A stretch of 64,000 nt of DNA from Streptomyces caatingaensis (lineage in GTDB: Bacteria; Actinomycetota; Actinomycetes; Streptomycetales; Streptomycetaceae): assembly GCF_001187435.1 (NCBI RefSeq), contig NZ_LFXA01000002.1, positions 744,001-808,000 on the forward strand, given 5' to 3'. The position numbers were made by a program, and so were the translations under genes. Shown here in pieces: positions 34,491 through 42,397 of this stretch. The notes beneath the pieces are model-generated. The model made no database searches, was not told the origin of the DNA, and worked only from the letters and a program-made list of their open reading frames with translations. Positions within the stretch are counted from its first letter, which is position 1, and every line of letters starts with the position of its first letter.

Positions 34491-35941
34491 GACGCCCCGG
34501 GGGCGGTGTGCGGGGGCTCGCGCGCGGACTGCGCGCCCGCCTCGTCGTCGCCTTCCTCCTCGTCGCCGCGCTCAGCGCGCTGGCCACCGCCGCCCTCACC
34601 TTCCGCGAGGCCCGCACCGCGATCCTCCAGCGCACCCAGGACACCGCGGTCAACGCCCTGCGCGGCCAGGTCAACTCCCAGGTCACCGACCTCGCGATGC
34701 CGCCCGGCGAGGCGGCTCTCGCCAAGCTCTCCAAGGGCCTGACCGTGGCCGGCGAGGCGTCGCAGCACTGGATCGTCCACACCCGTTACAAGGACGGCCC
34801 GCTGATCCCGGGCGTGCGGACCGAGGACGAGGACGTCATCGGCTCCGGCGTCCAGGAGAAGGTGAGGAACGGCGTCCCCGCCGTCCAGCGCGTCGAGTCC
34901 GGCGGCCGCCCCTGGCTCGTCGTCGGCCTGCCCGTCACCTACCAGAACACCACCACCACGTCCGGCCTGGAGGTCTACGCCCGCGTCCCGCTGCGCGAGG
35001 ACGACGCCAACGTCCAGGCCCTCGTCAACGCCGCCCAGAGCGGCGCCCTGCTGTCCGTCGGACTCGCCGTCGTCCCCGCCCTCTTCGCCGCCCGCAGCGT
35101 CCTGCGGCCGGTCCGCGAACTGCGCCGCGGCGCCCAGCAGATCACCGACGGCGCGCTCGACACCCGGCTGAAGGTCACCGGACGCGACGAACTCGCCGAA
35201 CTCTCCCGGACGTTCAACGGCATGGCCGCCGCGCTGGAGGAGAACGTCGCCGAACTGCGCCGCATGGAGGCCAACTCGCGGCGCTTCGCCGCCGACGTCT
35301 CCCACGAACTGCGCACCCCGCTCGCCGCCATGACCGCCGTCGTCGACGTCCTCGACGAGGACGCCGCCACCCTCGACCCCGACACGGCCTACGCCGTGCG
35401 CCTCATCAGCGAGGAGACCGGGAAACTGGCCCGCATGGTCGAGGACCTCATGGAGATCTCCCGCTTCGACGCCGGCGCCGCGGCGCTGCACCTCGACGAG
35501 GTCGACGTCGCCGAGACCGTCCGCAAGACCCTCCAGGCCCGCAACTGGCAGGACCGGGTCGCGGCCACCCTGCCGGAGGGCGTCCGCGCCCGCCTCGACA
35601 CCCGCCGCATCGACGTCGTCGTCGCCAACCTCGTCGGCAACGCGCTCCGGCACGGCGGCGAGCCCGTGCGCGTCTCGCTCCGCGCGGACGACGAGCGGCT
35701 GCTCATCGAGGTCGCCGACCGCGGGCCCGGCATCGACCCCGACGTCCTGCCGCACGTCTTCGACCGCTTCTACAAGGCCGACGCGGCCCGCGCCCGCTCC
35801 GAGGGCAGCGGCCTCGGGCTCGCGATCACCATGGAGAACGTACGGCTGCACCACGGCACGGTGCGGGCCGCCAACTCCCCCGACGGAGGTGCCGTGTTCA
35901 CCGTGGAGCTGCCGCTGTGCGCGGGAGGTGGGGAGGAGTGA
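34487..35941 (+). CDS. Sensor histidine kinase, AfsQ2-like
   Basis: 484 residues. Membrane segments at about 18-38 and 187-203 bracket a 150-residue extracytoplasmic sensor; then HAMP (204-256), phosphoacceptor His273 in FAADVSHELRTPLAAM, and an ATPase with N box (VVANLVGNALRHGG), G1 (DRGPGIDP) and G2 (GSGLGLAI). Partner of the response regulator in front, with a 4-base GTGA overlap. Signal unknown; cell-envelope stress or nitrogen-related cues are known for relatives. Confidence 0.95.
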   Translation: MRRPGGGVRGLARGLRARLVVAFLLVAALSALATAALTFREARTAILQRTQDTAVNALRGQVNSQVTDLAMPPGEAALAKLSKGLTVAGEASQHWIVHTRYKDGPLIPGVRTEDEDVIGSGVQEKVRNGVPAVQRVESGGRPWLVVGLPVTYQNTTTTSGLEVYARVPLREDDANVQALVNAAQSGALLSVGLAVVPALFAARSVLRPVRELRRGAQQITDGALDTRLKVTGRDELAELSRTFNGMAAALEENVAELRRMEANSRRFAADVSHELRTPLAAMTAVVDVLDEDAATLDPDTAYAVRLISEETGKLARMVEDLMEISRFDAGAAALHLDEVDVAETVRKTLQARNWQDRVAATLPEGVRARLDTRRIDVVVANLVGNALRHGGEPVRVSLRADDERLLIEVADRGPGIDPDVLPHVFDRFYKADAARARSEGSGLGLAITMENVRLHHGTVRAANSPDGGAVFTVELPLCAGGGEE

Positions 35942-36450
35942 GAACGCGGCGCCTGCTGGCCGTCGTCCCGCTGCTGGGCCTGCTCGCCGGCTGCGGCATC
36001 GAGCGCACCGAGGTCATCGACTTCGGGCTGCCGGCGACCGGCGTCAAACGGCCCGGCGATCCCGGGTACCGGGCCCGGCTCTACTTCGCCGTCGTCAACG
36101 GCGCCGTCTTCGGCCTGCCGCGGCCGGCGGACGGGCCCGTGGACGCGGAACAGGCGGTGCGGCTGATGCTCGCCGGGCCGAACGACGCGGAGCGGGCGCG
36201 GGGATTCTTCAGCGAGGTCATGATGAAGCCGGGGCCTTCCGGGGCGGGGGTCTCCGTGACGGTCTCCCGAGGCCAGGTCGCGATCCGACTGCCCTTCGAC
36301 GTCGGGCAGTTGACGCGCCCGGCGCGGACGCAGCTGGTGTGCACGGCGGCGCACAACGAGGTGCCGGGGAACGTGCCGGCGGCGGACGTGAAGGTGACGC
36401 TCGCCGGCGGGGGGAAGCGCCTCCCGGATCTGCGCTGCACCCTTCCGTAG
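35938..36450 (+). CDS. Lipoprotein linked to the two-component system (GerMN-like)
   Basis: 170 residues. Lipobox LLAGC with Cys19 after a short signal. The mature part reads like a GerMN-type domain (ARLYFAVVNGAVFGLPRP, EQAVRLMLAGP, VTVSRGQVAIRLPFDV). GTG 35938 overlaps the kinase stop by 4 bases. Such lipoproteins (CseA-like) often sit in the membrane near the kinase sensor and damp its activity; that role is inferred from context. Confidence 0.85.
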   Translation: MRTRRLLAVVPLLGLLAGCGIERTEVIDFGLPATGVKRPGDPGYRARLYFAVVNGAVFGLPRPADGPVDAEQAVRLMLAGPNDAERARGFFSEVMMKPGPSGAGVSVTVSRGQVAIRLPFDVGQLTRPARTQLVCTAAHNEVPGNVPAADVKVTLAGGGKRLPDLRCTLP

Positions 36451-36497
36451 GGCGCAGGGGGACGGGGCCGGGGCTCCACCGGCTAAGGTGCGACACC

Positions 36498-37277
36498 ATG
36501 ATCGCAACGGACTACCTCTCCCGCCTCTTCTCCCTCCGGGGCAGAGTCGCCCTCGTCACCGGCGGCAGCTCCGGCATAGGCCGCGCCATGGCGACCGCCC
36601 TCGCCCGGGCCGGGGCCGGCGTCGTCGTGGTCGCCCGCGGCGAGAGGGCCCTGGCCGAGACCGTGGACGGGCTCACCGACGAGGGCTGCCGGGCGGCCTG
36701 GGTGAGTGCCGACCTCGGCGGCAGGGAGGGCGTCCGCACCGCCGCGGAGCGCGCGGTGGAGGCGTTCGGCGAGCCGGACATCCTCGTCAACGCCGCCGGC
36801 GTCAACCTGCGCCCGCCCATGACGGACCTCGGCGAGGACGTCTGGGACACGACCATGGCCGTGAACCTGGAGGCCCCCTTCCTCCTGGGGCAGCGCTTCG
36901 GCCCGCGCATGGCCGAGCGCGGATTCGGCCGCATCATCCACGTGACGTCCCAGCAGGCCCACCGCGCCTTCGCGCGGAGCGGGGCTTACGGCGTCTCGAA
37001 GGGGGCGCTGGAGTCACTGGCCCGTTCGCAGGCCGAGGCGTGGTCCCCGCACGGGGTCACCTGCAACACGCTCGTGCCGGGGTTCGTGAGGACGCCGCTC
37101 AACGAGCGGCTGTCGTCCGACCCGGCGACGGTGGAGGCGCTGGCCGCGCGCACGCTCGTGGGGCGCAACGGGCTGGCGGAGGACTTCGCGGGGGCGGTGG
37201 TGTTCCTGGCGAGCGGGGCCTCGGCGTACGTCACCGGGCAGTCGCTCTTCGTGGACGGCGGGTTCTCCGTCCACTAG
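36498..37277 (+). CDS. Short-chain dehydrogenase/reductase
   Basis: A classical SDR of 259 residues. Cofactor motif VTGGSSGIGRA (TGxxxGIG), NAAG, catalytic Ser in HVTSQQ, YGVSK (YxxxK) and the substrate-side PGFVRTPLNE. The Arg after the second beta strand (VVVARGE) fits NADP. TAAGGT 8 bases before the ATG and no ribosome site imply a leaderless transcript. Substrate unknown; relatives include gluconate 5-dehydrogenase and 3-oxoacyl reductases. Confidence 0.95.
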   Translation: MIATDYLSRLFSLRGRVALVTGGSSGIGRAMATALARAGAGVVVVARGERALAETVDGLTDEGCRAAWVSADLGGREGVRTAAERAVEAFGEPDILVNAAGVNLRPPMTDLGEDVWDTTMAVNLEAPFLLGQRFGPRMAERGFGRIIHVTSQQAHRAFARSGAYGVSKGALESLARSQAEAWSPHGVTCNTLVPGFVRTPLNERLSSDPATVEALAARTLVGRNGLAEDFAGAVVFLASGASAYVTGQSLFVDGGFSVH

Positions 37278-37469
37278 TCACCGGCGGTGCGCGTCGTCCA
37301 CGACCTGGACGACGCCCTGCGCGGGCCGCTCCACCACGGGACCGCTCGCGTCCGTGCCCCGCCCGACCGCGTCGGCGGTGACGGCGGCGGTGACGGTCCC
37401 GGCGAAGCCGAGCACCGTGGCCGTCACCAGAGCCGCGATCCGCTTCCTGTACAGCTGCGGCAGTGCCAT
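37278..37469 (-). CDS. Small exported or membrane protein
   Basis: 63 residues: a basic N-terminus (YRKR), one hydrophobic segment (about 11-32) and a polar C-terminus. AAAGG lies 11 bases before ATG. The stop is immediately adjacent to the stop of the converging SDR gene. Not recognised; it could be a cell-surface peptide. Codon pattern supports coding. Confidence 0.5.
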   Translation of the reverse strand: MALPQLYRKRIAALVTATVLGFAGTVTAAVTADAVGRGTDASGPVVERPAQGVVQVVDDAHRR

Positions 37470-37587
37470 GATCCGTTCTGCCTTTCGGTGGTTCGTCCGT
37501 CGTCACATGCGCGTGTCGTCACATGCGTGCGTTGTCACAGGTGAAGACGGGCCCCGCGCGGCAGAAGATCCCGTTGTTACAGAGTCA

Positions 37588-37809
37588 TCACGAAAAACGG
37601 CCGGCGAGCGCGTACCCGGCCCCCTCCACGGCGCGGGCGAGCAGCGCGTCGTCCGGCTCGCCCGCGGTGGTGACCGTGAGGCGCCCGCCCGCCGCGTCGG
37701 CCTCGGCGGCGCGGACGGCGGGGAGCGCGGTGACGGCCTTGACGACGGCGGCCTCGCAGCGCTCGCAGTGCAGGCCGGAGACGGCGTAGACGGTCGTGAC
37801 GGACGGCAT
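37588..37809 (-). CDS. Heavy-metal-associated domain protein (copper chaperone-like)
   Basis: A 73-residue HMA domain: VSGLHCERCEAAV gives the CxxC metal site, followed by the beta-alpha-beta pattern ending ALLARAVEGAGYAL. CopZ-like chaperones hand Cu(I) to P-type ATPases; no ATPase gene is adjacent. GGGAGG 6 bases before ATG. Confidence 0.88.
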   Translation of the reverse strand: MPSVTTVYAVSGLHCERCEAAVVKAVTALPAVRAAEADAAGGRLTVTTAGEPDDALLARAVEGAGYALAGRFS

Positions 37810-37876
37810 CGATTCCTCCCGGGGGTACCGGACCGGTCACTTCGCTGCCCGACCGATACACCCCGGGGCGCGGGGC

Positions 37877-38734
37877 CTACAAGTCCCGTGCCAGCCCCAT
37901 GGGGTTGGGCTGCGGCAGCTCCGCCGCGCACGCCCGCGCCACGGGCCGCAGCACCGCCCCCAACGCCTCGACGGCGTCCGGCGCCAGTGCCTGCCACGGC
38001 CGGGACGCCGCCAGGTCCGTCGCCGCCTCGACCCGCGCGTACAGCGCGCGGCCCGCCTCCGTCGCCCGGCCGTCCGCCGCCAGCAGCCCGCGGCCGGCCA
38101 GCCGCCCGGCGGCCGCCGCCCACTCCTCGTCCGTCCAGCCGCGCAACGGCTGGAGCCGGTCGCGCGGCACGTCGATGCCGCTGCGCAGCACCAGCGACTC
38201 GCAGCCGTCGAGGCCGGCCGTGACGAGGGCGGCGACATGGCCGTCGCCCCGGTGCTCGCGCAGCAGCGTCGCCGCGTGCCACAGCCGGTCCAGCGGATCC
38301 ACGGGGAAGCCCAGCGCCGCGTTGGCCGCGCCGAGCGGCCGCCCGGCGCAGTCGAGCCCGTCCAGGTGCCGGACGAGCAGCTCCGCCGCCCGCGCGGCCT
38401 CGGCCTCCAGGCCCGCGAGCAGCCGGCGCAGCGCCGCGCGCGAGCCCGTGCGCCGCAGCTCCAGGGCGCGGCCCGGCGGCACGACCTCCCACACCGACGG
38501 CAGGGAGCGGGCCACCGCGCCCGGCGCGAAGCCGAAGAACGCGGCCGTCACCGGCTCCGGCCCCACCGGCCCCAAGGGCGCGGAGCGGCCCGCGAAGTAG
38601 CCGCGCCACCAGCCGCGCAGCCCCGCGTCCTCGAAGGCCGCCCGGCCCTCCGGCGAGAAGTAGGTGACGGCGTGGACCGGTTCGGTCCATCGCCAGACGG
38701 TACGGGCGGTCGTCGCCGCCGCTGCTGCGTCCAT
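37877..38734 (-). CDS. SCO6745/SalK-like protein
   Basis: 285 residues, soluble. The N-terminus (RTVWRWTEPVHAVTYFSPEGRAAF, GLRGWWRGYFAGRSAPLGPVG) and GWTDEEWAAAAGRLAGRGLL near residue 205, a winged-helix-like element, match the actinobacterial SCO6745 family. Molecular role unknown. Separate from neighbours by 68 and 109 bases. Confidence 0.8.
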   Translation of the reverse strand: MDAAAAATTARTVWRWTEPVHAVTYFSPEGRAAFEDAGLRGWWRGYFAGRSAPLGPVGPEPVTAAFFGFAPGAVARSLPSVWEVVPPGRALELRRTGSRAALRRLLAGLEAEAARAAELLVRHLDGLDCAGRPLGAANAALGFPVDPLDRLWHAATLLREHRGDGHVAALVTAGLDGCESLVLRSGIDVPRDRLQPLRGWTDEEWAAAAGRLAGRGLLAADGRATEAGRALYARVEAATDLAASRPWQALAPDAVEALGAVLRPVARACAAELPQPNPMGLARDL

Positions 38735-38816
38735 GTGCTGCCGACCTCCGGGAGAGGGACCTGGTGCTGCGGGCCGGGACAGCCTCCCAGAAGCCCCCGC
38801 CCGGCCGCCACGCGGG

Positions 38817-38855
38817 GTCAGGACACCGCGTCAGGACACCCCGTCAGGACACGAC
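38817..38855. repeat. Three tandem 13-bp units
   Basis: GTCAGGACAC occurs three times, starting at 38817, 38830 and 38843, each followed by three varying bases. The third copy encodes the last residues and stop of the ABC permease read leftward. Confidence 0.85.
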
Positions 38856-39692
38856 GTCCTTCGCCCTGAAGTGCCGGAAGGCGAGCGCGAAGAGCACCAG
38901 CGCGTAGGCGACGGACACCGCCGCGCCCCTGACCATGCCGCCCCACTCGGCGTGCGGCTGGAGGACGTCCACCCACGCGTACTGCCAGTGCGCGGGCAGC
39001 AGGTCGCGCCAGTGGCCGAGCGCCGTCACCGCGTCCAGGACGTTGCCGAGGATGGTGAGCCCCATCGCCCCGCCGACCGCGCCGAGCGGCGCGTCCGTCA
39101 CCGTGGAGAGCCAGAACGCCAGGGCGGCGGTGACCAGTTGGCCGACGAAGACGTACGCGACCACGGCCGCCAGCCGGGCCACGGCCGTGCCCGCCGGGAG
39201 CGTCCCGCCGGTCGGGAGCTGCAACGGCCCCCAGCCGTACGCGGCGGCGCCCGCCGCGAGCGCCACCAGCGGCAGCAGCAGCATCGCCGCCGCGCTGAAC
39301 GCCAGGGCCACCGTCAGCTTGCTCGCCAGCAGCCGCGTCCGGGGCACGGGCGCCGCCAGCAGATAGCGCAGGGACGACCAGCTCGCCTCCGACGCGACGG
39401 TGTCGCCGCAGAACAGGGCGACCGGCACCACCAGCAGGAAGCCCGCCGAGACGAACAGCGCCGTGGCCGCGAAGTTCACGCCGGAGGCCGTCGCGGTGTC
39501 CATCAGCGAGATCCGGTCGTCGCGGCCGCCCGACCGCCCGCCGACGGCGAACGCGGCGATCAGCACGAACGGCAGCACGGCCAGCACCCCGCCGACCACC
39601 AGCGTGCGGCGGCGCCGCAGCTGGCGCGCGGCCTCGACGCGCAGCGGCAGGGTGCGGCCCGGCCGGTAGCCCGGTGCGGACGCCGTACTCAT
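38844..39692 (-). CDS. ABC-2-type exporter membrane protein
   Basis: 282 residues, six membrane segments (about 33-52, 77-100, 123-148, 165-190, 197-215, 255-275). ALFCGDTVASEASWSSLRYLLAAPVPRTRLLASKL is the cytosolic elbow usual in ABC-2 permeases. Its ATG overlaps the stop of the hydrolase-ATPase fusion gene by 4 bases, so that fusion supplies the nucleotide-binding domain. Substrate unknown. Confidence 0.9.
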   Translation of the reverse strand: MSTASAPGYRPGRTLPLRVEAARQLRRRRTLVVGGVLAVLPFVLIAAFAVGGRSGGRDDRISLMDTATASGVNFAATALFVSAGFLLVVPVALFCGDTVASEASWSSLRYLLAAPVPRTRLLASKLTVALAFSAAAMLLLPLVALAAGAAAYGWGPLQLPTGGTLPAGTAVARLAAVVAYVFVGQLVTAALAFWLSTVTDAPLGAVGGAMGLTILGNVLDAVTALGHWRDLLPAHWQYAWVDVLQPHAEWGGMVRGAAVSVAYALVLFALAFRHFRAKDVVS

Positions 39693-42340
39693 GGGGTGCC
39701 TCCGATCAGGGTCAGGAACGCGTCCTCCAGCCGCCGGTGCGGTCCCACGGACGTCACCGGGATCTCCAACCGGACCAGTTCGCCGAGCAGTTCGGGCGTG
39801 GTCAGGCCGCCGAGCCGGACGAGCAGGCCCTCGTCGGCGCGCACGGCCGAGGCGACGCCGGGCAGCCCCGCCACCTTCTCCGCGAGGGCGTCGCCGACCC
39901 CGCCCGCCACGCCGACCAGCAGCGTGTCGCCGGAGCCGGTGATGTCGGCGACCGGCCCGGCGGTGACCAGCCGCCCCCGGTCCATGACCACCAGATGCGT
40001 ACAGCTCTGCTCGACCTCGGCCAGCAGATGGCTGGAGACGATCACCGTGCGGCCGCCGGCCGCGTACCGGATCATCACCTCGCGCATCTCGCGGATCTGC
40101 GGCGGGTCCAGGCCGTTCGTCGGCTCGTCCAGGATCAGCAGGTCCGGCAGGCCGAGCATCGCCTGGGCGATGGCGAGGCGCTGGCGCATGCCCTGGGAGT
40201 ACGTGCGGACGGCCCGGTCCAGCGCGGAGCCGAGCCCGGCGATCTCCAGCGCCTCCGCCACGTGCGCGTCCCCGGCCGGCCGGCCCGTGGCGCGCCAGTA
40301 CAGGTCGAGGTTGGCCCGCCCGGACAGGTGCGGCAGGAAGCCCGCCCCCTCCACGAAGGCGCCCACCCGCGACAGCACGGGCGCGCCGGGCCGGATCGCG
40401 TGGCCGAAGACCCGCACCTCCCCGCCGTCGGGGCGGATGAGGCCCATGAGCATGCGCAGGGTCGTGGTCTTGCCCGCGCCGTTCGGCCCCAGCAGGCCCA
40501 GCACCTGGCCGCGTTCGACGCGGAACGACAAGTCCCGTACGGCGTACCGGTCGTGGGACTTCGCGTAGCGCTTGGTCAGTCCGCTGATCTGCAACGGCAC
40601 GTCGGCCAGCGCCGGATCGGGCGCGGGCGTCGCGGTCCGGCGCCGTCCGGTGAGCAGCAGGGCGGCCGCGGCGGCGGCGCCGGCGGCCGGAAGTCCCCAG
40701 GCCCACCAGGGCAGTCCGGCCGAACCGGTCGTCACGTCCGGTGCGGTCGGCACGCTCAGCCCGCCGCCGGCGAGGGAGACGGTGTACGCGGCCGGGGCGG
40801 CGGGGGAGGCGTAGCCGAGGTCGGTGGCGGAGAGGACCAGCCGCATCCGGTGCCCGGCCTCGAAGGTGTGGTCGATGGCGGGGAGCCGGACCTCGACCGT
40901 CCGGCCGTCCCGGGCACCGGTCACGTGGAGCGGGGCGACCAGCTGGCCCGGCAGCTGCTCCTTGCCGTCCGGCCCCACGTCGTAGACCTTGGCGAAGAGC
41001 GTCGCCTCGCCGCTGTCCGAGGCCACCTCGACCCTGGCGACCGGGGTGCCGGTGACGCGGACGCCCTCGGTGAGCCGCGCGGAGTCGAAACGGGCGTACT
41101 GGCCCGGGAAGTCCAGCGCCAGGCCCAGGCCCAGCCCCGACAGGCGCGCGGCCGCGCCGAGCCCGGGGACGGCGGAGACGGAGGGCGGCGCCCCGCCCGC
41201 CGGGTTGCCGAAGCGCTGCTCGCGGCCGGCGAGGGGGATCGTGCGCGGATCGTTGCGCAGCCCCGGGTAGCGGTCGCCGCTCGCGCCGCGCAGCCGCTGC
41301 CGTCCCTCGGCGGAGTCGAGGCCGCCGGTCCGGCTGATGCGGAACGCCGGGCCGGTGCCGGTGCTCTTGTCGCCCTTGAGGTAGCGGTCGAACCAGGTGC
41401 GGGTGCGGTCCGCCACCCGGCCGTCCTCCTCCTTCGACCCGCTGTCGTGCCCGCCGGCGATCCAGTCGACGGCGACGGGCGCGCCGTTGCGCCGGATCGC
41501 CCGCGCCGCGCGGTCGGACTCGGTCAGGGGGAACAGCGAGTCGCCCTGTCCCTGGACGAGCAGCGCCGGGACCTTGATGCGGTCGGCGACGGCGGAGGGG
41601 CTGCGGCGTTCGAGGAGCGCGCGGGCGTCGGCGTCGGGGCGGCCGGCGGTGGCGACGCGCTCGTACATGGCGCACAGGTCGGGCGCGAACCGCCCGCAGC
41701 GCGCCTTCGAGGGTCCGCTCGCGCCGCTGGTGAAGAAGATCCCGGACCAGAGCTTCTTGAACACGCCGTCCGGGAAGAGCGAGTCGGCCAGGTTCCAGTA
41801 GGTGATGGACGGGGCGACGGCGTCCACGCGCTTGTCGTGCCCGGCGGCCAGGAGCGCGGCCGCGCCGCCGTAGGAGGCGCCGGCGATCCCGACGCGGGGG
41901 TCCCCCTCGCCGTCGAGCCGGACCTCGGGGCGGGTGGCGAGCCAGTCGAGCAGCCGGCCGACGTCCGCGATCTCGCGGTCGGGGTCGTTGAGCCCGATCC
42001 TCCCGCCCGACTTCCCGAACCCGCGCGCCGACCAGGTCAGCACCGCGTACCCGTCGCGGGCCAGGTCCTCGGCCCGGGAGCGCAGGTCGTCCTTGCTGCC
42101 GCCGAAGCCGTGGGCGAGGAGGACGGCCGGTCTGCGCCGGCCGGCGTCGCCGGCGGTGAAGAACGACGTGTCGAGCCGCACCCCGTCCCCGGCGGCCGCC
42201 AGGAACCGGTCCTCGCGGCGCACCGGCGGGTCGCCGCCGGCGGCGGCCACGGTCCAGGTGCCGGCACCGGCCAGCACGGCGAGGGCGGCGGCGGCCGCCG
42301 CCAGACGGGTGCGCCGGCGGCGGGGCGGACGGAGCTTCAT
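39689..42340 (-). CDS. Fusion of extracellular S15-type hydrolase, membrane helix and ABC ATPase
   Basis: 883 residues. Residues 10-35 are a signal-anchor. About 40-535 form an alpha/beta hydrolase of the X-Pro dipeptidyl-peptidase/CocE (S15) type: HGFGGSK, nucleophile elbow GIAGASYGGAA (Ser about 154), Asp in QGQGDSLFP, His in AGGHDSG and a jelly-roll domain with VTGTPVARVEVASDSGEATLF. A membrane helix follows near 540-565. About 590-883 is a complete ABC ATPase: Walker A GPNGAGKTT (about 617), YSQGMRQRL, DEPTNGLD, then SSHLLAEVE. Topology places the hydrolase outside and the ATPase inside. It pairs with the overlapping ABC-2 permease. Exporting or processing a peptide is one guess. Confidence 0.9.
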   Translation of the reverse strand: MKLRPPRRRRTRLAAAAAALAVLAGAGTWTVAAAGGDPPVRREDRFLAAAGDGVRLDTSFFTAGDAGRRRPAVLLAHGFGGSKDDLRSRAEDLARDGYAVLTWSARGFGKSGGRIGLNDPDREIADVGRLLDWLATRPEVRLDGEGDPRVGIAGASYGGAAALLAAGHDKRVDAVAPSITYWNLADSLFPDGVFKKLWSGIFFTSGASGPSKARCGRFAPDLCAMYERVATAGRPDADARALLERRSPSAVADRIKVPALLVQGQGDSLFPLTESDRAARAIRRNGAPVAVDWIAGGHDSGSKEEDGRVADRTRTWFDRYLKGDKSTGTGPAFRISRTGGLDSAEGRQRLRGASGDRYPGLRNDPRTIPLAGREQRFGNPAGGAPPSVSAVPGLGAAARLSGLGLGLALDFPGQYARFDSARLTEGVRVTGTPVARVEVASDSGEATLFAKVYDVGPDGKEQLPGQLVAPLHVTGARDGRTVEVRLPAIDHTFEAGHRMRLVLSATDLGYASPAAPAAYTVSLAGGGLSVPTAPDVTTGSAGLPWWAWGLPAAGAAAAAALLLTGRRRTATPAPDPALADVPLQISGLTKRYAKSHDRYAVRDLSFRVERGQVLGLLGPNGAGKTTTLRMLMGLIRPDGGEVRVFGHAIRPGAPVLSRVGAFVEGAGFLPHLSGRANLDLYWRATGRPAGDAHVAEALEIAGLGSALDRAVRTYSQGMRQRLAIAQAMLGLPDLLILDEPTNGLDPPQIREMREVMIRYAAGGRTVIVSSHLLAEVEQSCTHLVVMDRGRLVTAGPVADITGSGDTLLVGVAGGVGDALAEKVAGLPGVASAVRADEGLLVRLGGLTTPELLGELVRLEIPVTSVGPHRRLEDAFLTLIGGTP

Positions 42341-42397
42341 GCCGGAATGTTATGTGGGGGCTCGTGCGGATGTGCGGGCCGGTGGGCCGAGCGGCCC

